Origin: Caulobacteraceae bacterium
GTDB taxonomy: Bacteria > Pseudomonadota > Alphaproteobacteria > Caulobacterales > Caulobacteraceae
Length of the DNA stretch: 5,208 nucleotides
Assembly (NCBI GenBank): GCA_003161535.1
Contig: PMOM01000044.1
Span: 1 to 5,208 of the forward strand
Direction: 5' to 3'
Shown: positions 1 through 5,208 of the stretch, in pieces
Layout: each line of letters begins with the position of its first letter
How positions within the stretch are numbered: the first letter of the stretch is position 1
Program-made: the position numbers and the translations under genes
The notes under the pieces: model-generated
What the model was told of the DNA's origin: nothing
The model's input: the letters and a program-made list of their open reading frames with translations, nothing else
Databases searched by the model: none

Positions 1-514
1 CCACCCCCGCGCCGTCGCCGGCGCTGATCATGAAGACCTCGTCGTACACCCCCGCCTCGAACTGGGCTTGGGCCAGCGCCAGCAGACGGTCGCGACGAAC
101 CAGATCAATCTTGTTGAGGGCCAGGATCGCGCGGCGCGAGGCGGCCGCGAGGCCGGCGGCGATGGTCGCGACATCATCGGCGGCCTTGCGATCGGCGGCT
201 GTCCCGGCGCCATCGGCGACGGCGATCTGCGCGAGAGCGTCGACCAGGTGCACCACAGTGTCGGCGTCTTGCGCCCGGCCCCACGCGGCCCGAACCATGG
301 CGCGGTCCAGCCGGCGCCGGGGCTTGAAGATGCCTGGCGTGTCGACCAGCACCAGCTGCGCCTCGCCATCGATGGCCACCCCGCGCACCGGAAAGCGGGT
401 GGTCTGGACCTTCTGGGTAACGATGGAGACCTTGCTCCCCACCAGGCGATTGACCAGGGTCGACTTGCCGGCGTTGGGAGCGCCGATGACCGCCACGAAA
501 CCGGCGCGGGTCAA
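1..514 (-). CDS. era: GTPase Era, 3'-truncated by the window edge (N-terminal G domain only)
   Basis: Era is a GTP-binding protein that binds 16S rRNA near its 3' end and helps assemble the 30S subunit. 171 codons are visible. All five G motifs can be read: G1 GAPNAGKST (residues 11-19), a G2 region around QTTRFPVRG (37-45), G3 DTPG (58-61), G4 NKID (134-137) and G5 SA (164-165). Family members are about 300 residues, so the C-terminal KH RNA-binding domain lies beyond position 1. The start is a TTG at 514-512: the residues after it (TRAGFVAVIGAPN) match the usual Era N-terminus, no ATG fits, and an AGGA lies 6 bases upstream. The TTG shares bases with the rnc TGA stop, so translation is probably coupled to rnc. 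Identity is very secure; the exact start is likely but not proven. Confidence 0.95.
   Translation of the reverse strand, partial: MTRAGFVAVIGAPNAGKSTLVNRLVGSKVSIVTQKVQTTRFPVRGVAIDGEAQLVLVDTPGIFKPRRRLDRAMVRAAWGRAQDADTVVHLVDALAQIAVADGAGTAADRKAADDVATIAAGLAAASRRAILALNKIDLVRRDRLLALAQAQFEAGVYDEVFMISAGDGAGV
511..514 (-). promoter_or_regulatory. rnc/era TTGA stop-start overlap
   Basis: Read on the minus strand, bases 514-511 are TTGA. TTG (514-512) starts era and TGA (513-511) ends rnc. This is the same arrangement as the common ATGA coupling junction but with a TTG start, and it implies that ribosomes finishing rnc re-initiate on era. Confidence 0.8.
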
Positions 515-1206
515 TGGGCGTCCTGGCGGCCGAGAAAAGCCTTCGCCGCCGCCTGTTCCGCCGCTCGGACCGTGGCCCCGACGCCGGTCGCGGATCGATG
601 ATTCTCCACGGTGACTTCCATAGTGAATATCGGCGCGTGCTGCGGGCCGGCGCGCTGGATCATCAAGTAGCTTGGCGCGGCCAAACCCCGCGCCATGGCC
701 CATTCATTCAGCATCGTTTTGGGATCGACATTCAGTTCGCCAAGCGCCGCCGCCAAGGCGTCCTTCCACGCCAGGTAAAACAGCGAGCGCGCCGCCGCCA
801 GGCCGCCATCGAGGTAGACCGCCGCCATCACCGCCTCCATGGCGTCGCCAAGAATGCGTTCGTTATCCCGGCCGCCTTGTTTTGCGTGCGAGCCGTCAAG
901 CCGAAGGGCTGGACCGACGCCCAGACCTCTTGCCACCGCCGCGCAACTGGCGCCGCTCACCAGCGCCACCTGCCTTTGGCTAAGTTCCCCTTCACGCCAA
1001 TGGGGTCCAGCTTCAACCAGGGCCTCGGCGACCAGCAGGCCGAGGACTCTGTCGCCCAGAAATTCCAACACCTGATTGTTCGCGACCTTGCCGACTCCGT
1101 GGCCGGCGCCTGGATGGGTGAGCGCCTGTTCCAGAAGATCAGGGTCGGCGAACACATGGCCAAGGCGCTGTTGCAGGGCCCGCACGAACTGCGCGCGTCT
1201 ATTCAT
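511..1206 (-). CDS. rnc: Ribonuclease III
   Basis: RNase III cuts double-stranded RNA, including rRNA precursors and structured mRNAs, as a Mg2+-dependent homodimer. The protein has 231 residues, normal for the family. The nuclease domain covers about 1-155, with the signature LEFLGDRVLGL at 47-57. Aligned to E. coli from memory, the acidic residues are E48 (E41), D52 (D45), E72 (E65), D121 (D114) and E124 (E117); all are present. The position matching E. coli E38 is Gln45 instead of Glu. The dsRNA-binding domain (about 161-228) has DPKT (161-164), GPQHAPIF (187-194) and AEQAAAKAFL (216-225), but its first helix reads LNEWAM where LQEwxQ is usual. The ATG at 1206 is the only start codon between the gene body and an in-frame TGA 21 bases upstream. 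A short-spaced AGGGG precedes it. The gene lies between lepB and era, the usual alphaproteobacterial order. Confidence 0.96.
   Translation of the reverse strand: MNRRAQFVRALQQRLGHVFADPDLLEQALTHPGAGHGVGKVANNQVLEFLGDRVLGLLVAEALVEAGPHWREGELSQRQVALVSGASCAAVARGLGVGPALRLDGSHAKQGGRDNERILGDAMEAVMAAVYLDGGLAAARSLFYLAWKDALAAALGELNVDPKTMLNEWAMARGLAAPSYLMIQRAGPQHAPIFTMEVTVENHRSATGVGATVRAAEQAAAKAFLGRQDAH
521..524 (-). promoter_or_regulatory. Ribosome binding site for era
   Basis: AGGA on the minus strand, inside the end of rnc, lies 6 bases before the TTG at 514. It supports TTG as the true era start, since no ATG is available at the family N-terminus. Confidence 0.65.
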
Positions 1207-1219
1207 CGCCCCTGGCGCG

Positions 1220-2071
1220 TCATTTGATCAGGCGCAGGAAGCGGCTTGGGCGAAGATCGGTGACCCAGGTCCACGGCTTAAACAGGGACGCCCCTTCGCT
1301 CCACGACAGCACGATGATCCGCGCCTTGCCGACCAGATTTTCTTCCGGCACGAATCCAACGCCGGTTTCGTAATTGAGGGGCGCATCCAGGCGACTGTCC
1401 CAGCCGCAACCGCCCAGCTTGGCGTCCTCCGGCGCCAGACCCGGATCGAAGCGGCTGTCGGCCGAATTGCCTCGGTTGTCCCCCATCATGAAGTAACAAT
1501 GGGGCGGCACCACATAGACGCCGGTGTTGTCCGCCGGTTCATCGCGGCCGTGAACCTGGGTGAGGTACCGGCGCCCTTCGGGGTTGGTTTCGCGCTGAAG
1601 GATCGCCCGTTCCGGCAGGCCCCGGTCGAGGGTCGTAATGGCGCGTTCGGGCGCCTCGGGCAGAGGCTTGTCGTCGAGATAGAGCTGGCCGTGCCGCATC
1701 TGGATGCGGTCGCCGGGCAGGCCGATCAGGCGCTTGATGTAGTCGGTATGGCCATCGCGGGGCAGCTTGAAGACGACGGTGTCGCCACGCGCCGGCGCGT
1801 GAAAGAACAATCTGCCCTTGAAAAGAGGGGGACTAAACAGAATCGAGTGGCGGCTGTAGCCATAGGACCACTTCGAAACGATGATGTAGTCGCCCTGGTA
1901 GAGGTTGGGTTCCTCCGACGCCGAGGGAATGGTGTAGGGCTGAAACAGCAGCGTCCGGATGACCAGGGCGATCAGCAGGGCGTAGACGACGGTCTTGACG
2001 ACTTCGGCCGTTTCCTGGACGGCGCCAGGCTTCTTGTCCGCCGGCGATGGGGCGGTTTCGGATTTCGTCAT
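1220..2071 (-). CDS. lepB: Signal peptidase I
   Basis: LepB removes signal peptides from exported proteins at the outer face of the inner membrane, using a Ser/Lys dyad. The protein has 283 residues. A short Lys/Pro-containing N-terminus (1-23) is followed by one hydrophobic segment at about 24-43, then the periplasmic catalytic domain. Box B is IPSASEEPNL (48-57) with nucleophile Ser52; the residue after it is Glu53, where Met is nearly always found. The general base Lys113 lies in DYIKRLIGLPGD (110-121). Box E is GDNRGNSADSR (197-207). About 30 residues (208-238) separate box E from GFVPEENLVGKA; in E. coli the gap is only a couple of residues. Two cysteines are present, C192 and C222. The ATG at 2071 is secure because an in-frame TGA ends 6 bases upstream. 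Identity is very secure; full catalytic activity is assumed. Confidence 0.95.
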   Translation of the reverse strand: MTKSETAPSPADKKPGAVQETAEVVKTVVYALLIALVIRTLLFQPYTIPSASEEPNLYQGDYIIVSKWSYGYSRHSILFSPPLFKGRLFFHAPARGDTVVFKLPRDGHTDYIKRLIGLPGDRIQMRHGQLYLDDKPLPEAPERAITTLDRGLPERAILQRETNPEGRRYLTQVHGRDEPADNTGVYVVPPHCYFMMGDNRGNSADSRFDPGLAPEDAKLGGCGWDSRLDAPLNYETGVGFVPEENLVGKARIIVLSWSEGASLFKPWTWVTDLRPSRFLRLIK

Positions 2072-2121
2072 GATCTCTCAAGGCTTTCGTGGACGCACGG
2101 GGGCTTTGGGTGGGCGTGGTG
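2072..2121 (-). other. acpS-lepB intergenic gap
   Basis: Fifty bases between the acpS TAG and the lepB ATG. A weak purine-rich GAGAG sits 3 bases before the ATG and probably serves as the ribosome binding site. I see no clear hairpin, T-run or sigma-70-like promoter here. Confidence 0.5.
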
Positions 2122-2568
2122 CTAGACGCTGGCGTCCCCAGGGGCAAGCGCGTCGTCGGTTAATTGCACGTCATCCTCGACCGCCTCGATAATGACGAAG
2201 GCTTGGGCGTAGGGGTAGTCGTCGGTGAGGGTAAGATGGATCACTCCACGCCGCCCGGCGGGAACCATCTGCGCCAGACGCACCGCCGCCCCGCCGCTCA
2301 AGGCCAGGGTCGGCTGGCCCGACCTGGCGTTGACCACGCCGATGTCCTTCCAGAACACGCCTCGCCGCATGCCGGTGCCAAGGGCCTTGGCGCAGGCTTC
2401 CTTGGCGGCGAACCGCTTGGCGTAGCTGGCGGCGGGATCGGCCTTGCGCTGGGAGCGGGCGCGCTCGACCTCGGTGAAGATGCGCATTGAGAACCGTTCG
2501 CCAAAACGCTCCAAGACAGCGGCCACCCTGCGGATGTCGGTCAGATCCGAACCGATGCCGACGATCAA
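2122..2568 (-). CDS. acpS: Holo-[acyl-carrier-protein] synthase (4'-phosphopantetheinyl transferase)
   Basis: AcpS moves the 4'-phosphopantetheine arm from coenzyme A to a serine of apo-acyl carrier protein, which activates fatty-acid synthesis in the cytosol. The protein has 148 residues. It opens with [11 protein letters not shown] (2-12), including the Mg2+-binding Asp8; FTEVE is at 31-35; [16 protein letters not shown] (51-66) carries the second metal ligand Glu57; and [19 protein letters not shown] (111-129) is the closing strand pair. The family is usually about 125-135 residues, and the extra length is an acidic tail from about 130. The start is TTG at 2568-2566: it gives the exact family N-terminus, has GAGG 7 bases upstream, and overlaps the pdxJ stop as TTGA. 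Coupling to pdxJ is likely. Confidence 0.95.
   Translation of the reverse strand: MIVGIGSDLTDIRRVAAVLERFGERFSMRIFTEVERARSQRKADPAASYAKRFAAKEACAKALGTGMRRGVFWKDIGVVNARSGQPTLALSGGAAVRLAQMVPAGRRGVIHLTLTDDYPYAQAFVIIEAVEDDVQLTDDALAPGDASV
2565..2568 (-). promoter_or_regulatory. pdxJ/acpS TTGA stop-start overlap
   Basis: Minus-strand bases 2568-2565 read TTGA. TTG starts acpS and TGA (2567-2565) ends pdxJ. The same four-base junction occurs at rnc/era. Confidence 0.8.
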
Positions 2569-3377
2569 GCCGCCGCCTCGTCGAACCGCGATCCCGGCGC
2601 CCTGTGGCCGCCGCCGGCTTCCCGGCCGCCGTCCATCAAGGTCCGCATCCGCCGGATGGCGGCGTCGAGCCCGGTAAAGATCGCTTCACCCACCAGGAAG
2701 TGGCCGATGTTGAGTTCAGCCAGCTCCGGAATGGCGGCGATGGCGACCACGGTCTCGAAGTCGATGCCGTGACCGGCGTGGACCTCCAGGCCCAGAGACC
2801 GCGCCTGGGAGGCGCCCTCGCGCAAGGCCATCATCAGTGTGTTCGCGTCGCTCCGGCGCTCGCGCACCGCCAGGCAATAGGCGCCGGTGTGCAGTTCAAC
2901 GACCTGGGCGCCCACCGACCGCGCCGCTTCGATCTGGGCCGCCAAGGGCTCGACGAACAAGGAAACCCTGATTCCCGCCGCCTTGAGGCTGGAGACCACC
3001 GGAACGATGCGATTGTGCTGACCGGCGACGTCTAGGCCGCCCTCGGTGGTCAGCTCCTCGCGCCGCTCTGGAACCAGGCAGGCCGCATGGGGCCGATGCG
3101 CCAAGGCGATGGCTTCCATCTCGCGGGTCACCGCCATCTCGAAATTGAGCGGCCGGCCGCGTTTGCGGGTCAGGGCCGCCAGGGCGTCGATATCGGCATC
3201 GGAAATGTGACGGCGGTCCTCGCGCAGATGCGCGGTGATGCCATCGGCGCCGGCCAGCATGGCGATCTCCGCCGCCCGGGCCGGATCGGGATAGGCTTCG
3301 CCACGGGCGTTGCGGATCGTCGCCACGTGATCGATGTTGACGCCAAGGCGCAGCGGAGGGGGGCCAGAGGGGCTCAT
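2565..3377 (-). CDS. pdxJ: Pyridoxine 5'-phosphate synthase
   Basis: PdxJ condenses 1-deoxy-D-xylulose 5-phosphate with 3-amino-2-oxopropyl phosphate to give pyridoxine 5'-phosphate, the last ring-forming step of the DXP-dependent vitamin B6 pathway. The protein has 270 residues and a TIM-barrel pattern: [16 protein letters not shown] (11-26), [16 protein letters not shown] (43-58), NFEMAVT (78-84), [17 protein letters not shown] (101-117), ELHTG (161-165), HAGHGIDF (200-207) and [10 protein letters not shown] (221-230). Compared with E. coli PdxJ from memory, His50, Glu80 and His203 fit the catalytic residues. The C-terminus is some 20 residues longer than E. coli's 243-residue protein, ending in a Gly/Arg/Ala-rich tail (about 249-270). 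The ATG at 3377 has AAGGG just upstream and an in-frame TGA at 3398-3396, so no longer start is possible. Confidence 0.96.
   Translation of the reverse strand: MSPSGPPPLRLGVNIDHVATIRNARGEAYPDPARAAEIAMLAGADGITAHLREDRRHISDADIDALAALTRKRGRPLNFEMAVTREMEAIALAHRPHAACLVPERREELTTEGGLDVAGQHNRIVPVVSSLKAAGIRVSLFVEPLAAQIEAARSVGAQVVELHTGAYCLAVRERRSDANTLMMALREGASQARSLGLEVHAGHGIDFETVVAIAAIPELAELNIGHFLVGEAIFTGLDAAIRRMRTLMDGGREAGGGHRAPGSRFDEAAA
2576..2579 (-). promoter_or_regulatory. Ribosome binding site for acpS
   Basis: GAGG on the minus strand, inside the last codons of pdxJ, with 7 bases to the TTG start of acpS. It supports TTG initiation. Confidence 0.65.
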
Positions 3378-3390
3378 GCGCCCTTGATTA

Positions 3391-3406
3391 CACCGTCACG
3401 CCGGTG
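3391..3406. repeat. Small hairpin upstream of pdxJ
   Basis: CACCG (3391-3395) and CGGTG (3402-3406) can pair around a 6-base loop. The hairpin lies 5 bases upstream of the pdxJ AAGGG. There is no T-run after it on the minus strand, so it is not a classic terminator. A five-base stem can occur by chance. Confidence 0.35.
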
Positions 3407-3411
3407 GTTGT

Positions 3412-3445
3412 CTTGGGTGCGCGTGGCCGTCGTGATCATCCCAAG
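3412..3445. repeat. Inverted repeat CTTGGG/CCCAAG
   Basis: CTTGGG (3412-3417) and CCCAAG (3440-3445) are perfect inverted copies. The pairing extends to TG/CA if one base is bulged, which leaves a loop of about 19 bases. It follows the rsh stop by about 14 bases in the transcription direction. No T-run follows, so intrinsic termination is doubtful; an operator or mRNA structure is equally possible. Confidence 0.35.
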
Positions 3446-3459
3446 AGCGCGGACCTGCC

Positions 3460-5208
3460 CTACCCCTGCGCCCGTTCAACCGTCTCGACACTAGGGCAGG
3501 CGCGCAAGGCCGCGGCGATGTGCGTCAGGTGACGCGCGTCCTTGACCTCCAGGTCGAAATCCACGTCGAAGAAGTCCGAATGGCGGTGGCGCATGTTGAC
3601 GGCGGTGATGTTGGCGCCGGCTTCGCCGATGATCGTGCAGGCTTGGCCCATGACGCCGGGGGCGTCGCGGACGGTGGCGTGCAGGCGCGCGTCCGAAAGC
3701 GTGTTGCGCTCCGCTTCAGCCGTCCACTGCAGATTTCGCCACACCTCCTCGCGATCTTCGAACTTGGCCAGCTGAGCGCAATCGATGGTGTGCACGGCCA
3801 CCGCCTTGTCGCCCGTGGCGATGCCGACGATGCGATCGCCCGGCATGGGGCTGCAGCAAGCCGACAGATGCAGGGAAACGCCAGCGGTCACGCCGCCGCC
3901 GCGGACATAGACCTGCGCTTGGCCATCATCGATTCGCCGCCGCGCCGCCGCCGCTTGCTTATCGGTCTCGGCAAGGCCCGGGAACACCGCTTCGAGAACC
4001 TGGGTGGGTGAGATACGTCCGCGACCCACGGCCTGGTAAAGTTCCGCCTCGCTGGCGGCGGCGAAGCGATCCTGGGCGGGACGCAGCGACACCTCGGCGC
4101 GGGCCTTTCCGGCGCGCTCGAAGGTCTGCTCCAGCGAGGCCTTGCCCAGGCGCAGGAACTCTTCCCGCTCGGAATGGCGGATGTGGCGCTTTACGGCCGA
4201 TCGGGCCCGCCCCGTCACCGTCAGGCTGCGCCAGTCCGAGGGAACCGAGGGCTTGGCGCCGCGAACCACTTCCACGACATCGCCGTTGGCCAGTACGGTG
4301 CGCAGGGGGCGGAGTTCACCATTGATCTTCACGCCCAGACAAGTGTCGCCCACGTCGCTGTGCACGGCATAGGCGAAATCGAGTGGCATGGCGCCGGTGG
4401 GCAGGCTGACCAGCTTGCCCTTGGGCGTGAAGACGAACACCTGATCAAGAAACATCTCGAGTTTGGCGTGTTCGAGCAGGTCCTCGGCGTCGCCGCCCTG
4501 CTCCAGCACCTGAACCAGCTGCCGCAGGTTGACCAGGGGGTCGGAGCCCCCGGCCTCCGCGGCCGCCTCCGGATCGAAGGCATACGTCTGGTTCTTGTAG
4601 CGCCAATGGGCGGCCACGCCCTGCTCGGCGACCCGGTCCATGGCCTCGGTGCGGATCTGCATTTCGATGCGCATGGCCTTGGGACCAACCACGGTGGTGT
4701 GGATTGAGCGGTAGTTGTTGCGCTTGGGGGTGGAGATGAAGTCCTTGAAGCGCTCGGGGACGCTGGGCCAGGCGCGGTGAATGATGCCCAGGGCCCGGTA
4801 ACAGTCGTCCTCGTCGCCGACAATCACGCGAAAGGCGAAAATATCTGAAAGTTGAGCAAATCCAATAGATTTCCGCTGTAACTTGCGCCAAATTGAATAG
4901 GCGTTTTTTTCTCGCCCGACCACCCGGGCGGGGATGCCGGCCGTATTGAGTTGCTCGGCGATCTCCTCGCTGGCCAAGGCGATGGCCTTTCCCTGATCGG
5001 CGCGCAGGGTGTCCAGCCGCCGGGTGATGGCGTCGCGCGCCACCGGATTGAGGTGAGAGAAGGCAAGTTCTTCCAGCTCCGAACAGATCCGGTGGCAGCC
5101 GATGGAGCGGGCCAGCGGCGCGTAGATATCCAGCGTTTCGCGCGCGATCCGCTCACGCTTCGCGGCGTTCTTGAGGAAATGCAGGGTGCGCATGTTGTGC
5201 AGGCGGTC
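3460..5208 (-). CDS. rsh: Bifunctional (p)ppGpp synthetase/hydrolase (RelA/SpoT homolog), 5'-truncated by the window edge
   Basis: Rsh makes and degrades (p)ppGpp, the stringent-response alarmone. 582 codons are visible, with numbering here starting at base 5208. The fragment opens inside the HD hydrolase domain at DRLHNMRTL (1-9), so the Met at 5193 is internal and roughly the first 140 residues lie outside. The synthetase domain (about 95-205) has GREK (98-101), SDIFAFRV (121-128), RFKD (153-156), YRSIHTTV (166-173) and EMQIRT (182-187). The RxKD form marks bifunctional enzymes, as opposed to the ExDD of RelA-only synthetases (known of the family). Next come a TGS domain (about 256-316, VFVFTPKG), a helical region, a Cys-rich zinc-finger-like domain (SACCSPMPGD at 449-458, VHTIDC at 472-477), and a C-terminal ACT domain (about 507-582, RDAPGVMGQ at 514-522). 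All domains look intact. Codons 100-127 are unusually AT-rich. Confidence 0.96.
   Translation of the reverse strand, partial: DRLHNMRTLHFLKNAAKRERIARETLDIYAPLARSIGCHRICSELEELAFSHLNPVARDAITRRLDTLRADQGKAIALASEEIAEQLNTAGIPARVVGREKNAYSIWRKLQRKSIGFAQLSDIFAFRVIVGDEDDCYRALGIIHRAWPSVPERFKDFISTPKRNNYRSIHTTVVGPKAMRIEMQIRTEAMDRVAEQGVAAHWRYKNQTYAFDPEAAAEAGGSDPLVNLRQLVQVLEQGGDAEDLLEHAKLEMFLDQVFVFTPKGKLVSLPTGAMPLDFAYAVHSDVGDTCLGVKINGELRPLRTVLANGDVVEVVRGAKPSVPSDWRSLTVTGRARSAVKRHIRHSEREEFLRLGKASLEQTFERAGKARAEVSLRPAQDRFAAASEAELYQAVGRGRISPTQVLEAVFPGLAETDKQAAAARRRIDDGQAQVYVRGGGVTAGVSLHLSACCSPMPGDRIVGIATGDKAVAVHTIDCAQLAKFEDREEVWRNLQWTAEAERNTLSDARLHATVRDAPGVMGQACTIIGEAGANITAVNMRHRHSDFFDVDFDLEVKDARHLTHIAAALRACPSVETVERAQG
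4831..4910 (-). other. AT-rich, rare-codon island inside rsh
   Basis: By hand count, G+C is 29 of 80 bases (36%), against 19 of 30 immediately to the left and 37 of 50 immediately to the right. The segment codes for the first part of the synthetase domain and uses codons otherwise rare in this window, such as TTA, ATT, TCA, TCT, GGA, GCT and CTT. Only about 10 of 28 third positions are G or C. The protein sequence across it looks fully normal for the family. Confidence 0.8.
4903..4909 (-). other. A AAA AAC slippery heptamer, in frame, within rsh
   Basis: The rsh codons GAA AAA AAC (4911-4903) contain A AAA AAC in the X XXY YYZ register used for -1 ribosomal frameshifting. The A run is seven bases long. 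After a -1 slip the frame stays open for 152 codons and stops at TGA 4447-4445. Only the motif is seen; frameshifting is not shown. Confidence 0.4.

Larger units (their letters stand above)
3378..3459 (-). other. rsh-pdxJ intergenic region
   Basis: Eighty-two bases between the rsh TAG and the pdxJ ATG, the longest gap in the window. It holds a small hairpin next to the pdxJ ribosome binding site and a wider inverted repeat nearer rsh. The AAGGG at 3385-3381 is the pdxJ ribosome binding site. I find no convincing promoter boxes by eye, but this is the most likely place for an operon-internal promoter or a weak terminator. Confidence 0.5.

Noticed and set aside
514..1227. Plus-strand open frame (237 codons) opposite rnc
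   Set aside because: It is a mirror of rnc with no family motif. The minus strand encodes a complete RNase III with its own start and ribosome binding site.
1076..2125. Long plus-strand open frame (349 codons) opposite lepB
   Set aside because: It lies antisense to a well-supported gene, shows no recognisable domain, and is rich in Arg, Gly and Ala as expected for a mirror frame of high-GC coding DNA.
3412..3445. Intrinsic terminator after rsh
   Set aside because: The stem is short, the loop long, and no T-run follows on the minus strand.
4867..4890. Possible internal promoter (TTGGCG with TATTGG) in the rsh AT-rich island
   Set aside because: The -10-like box matches only the first three bases of TATAAT and the spacer is 18. 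This is too weak to call by eye.
4445..4891. Alternative minus-frame ORF inside rsh as a separate gene
   Set aside because: It has low-complexity Arg/Gly/Pro/His content, no ribosome binding site or motif, and is fully nested in rsh. It is mentioned only as the product of a hypothetical -1 frameshift.
5191..5193. ATG at 5193 as the start of rsh
   Set aside because: The frame stays open to the window edge, and the upstream residues DRLHN belong to the conserved HD-domain motif DRLHNMRTL, so this Met is internal.

Overview
This is a compact run of core housekeeping genes from a high-GC bacterium, almost certainly an alphaproteobacterium. A Caulobacterales-type genome (Caulobacter or Phenylobacterium-like) is my best guess, based on protein style and on the gene order rsh, pdxJ, acpS, lepB, rnc, era. 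The assignment to order is inference; the class is much safer. All six genes lie on the minus strand, so transcription runs from right to left.

Layout in transcription order: a 5'-truncated bifunctional (p)ppGpp synthetase/hydrolase gene (rsh, 5208 to 3460); an 82-base gap with two small inverted repeats; pdxJ (3377 to 2565); acpS (2568 to 2122), overlapping the pdxJ stop; a 50-base gap; lepB (2071 to 1220); a 13-base gap; rnc (1206 to 511); and era (514 to the window edge), overlapping the rnc stop and truncated at its 3' end. No stretch longer than 300 bases lacks a gene. I see no tRNA, rRNA, mobile element, CRISPR array or strong terminator.

The genes serve different processes: stringent response (Rsh), pyridoxal phosphate synthesis (PdxJ), acyl carrier protein activation (AcpS), protein secretion (LepB), and double-stranded RNA processing and 30S ribosome assembly (RNase III and Era). 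Tight spacing and two identical TTGA stop/start overlaps suggest that pdxJ to era is one translationally coupled operon. Rsh may be cotranscribed or only adjacent.

I do not see a new biological system. The points worth a second look are fine-scale: a sharply AT-rich, rare-codon island inside rsh that contains an in-frame A AAA AAC slippery heptamer; a Glu replacing the nearly invariant Met beside the catalytic Ser of signal peptidase I; and several substitutions at normally conserved positions of RNase III, in both its nuclease and RNA-binding domains.
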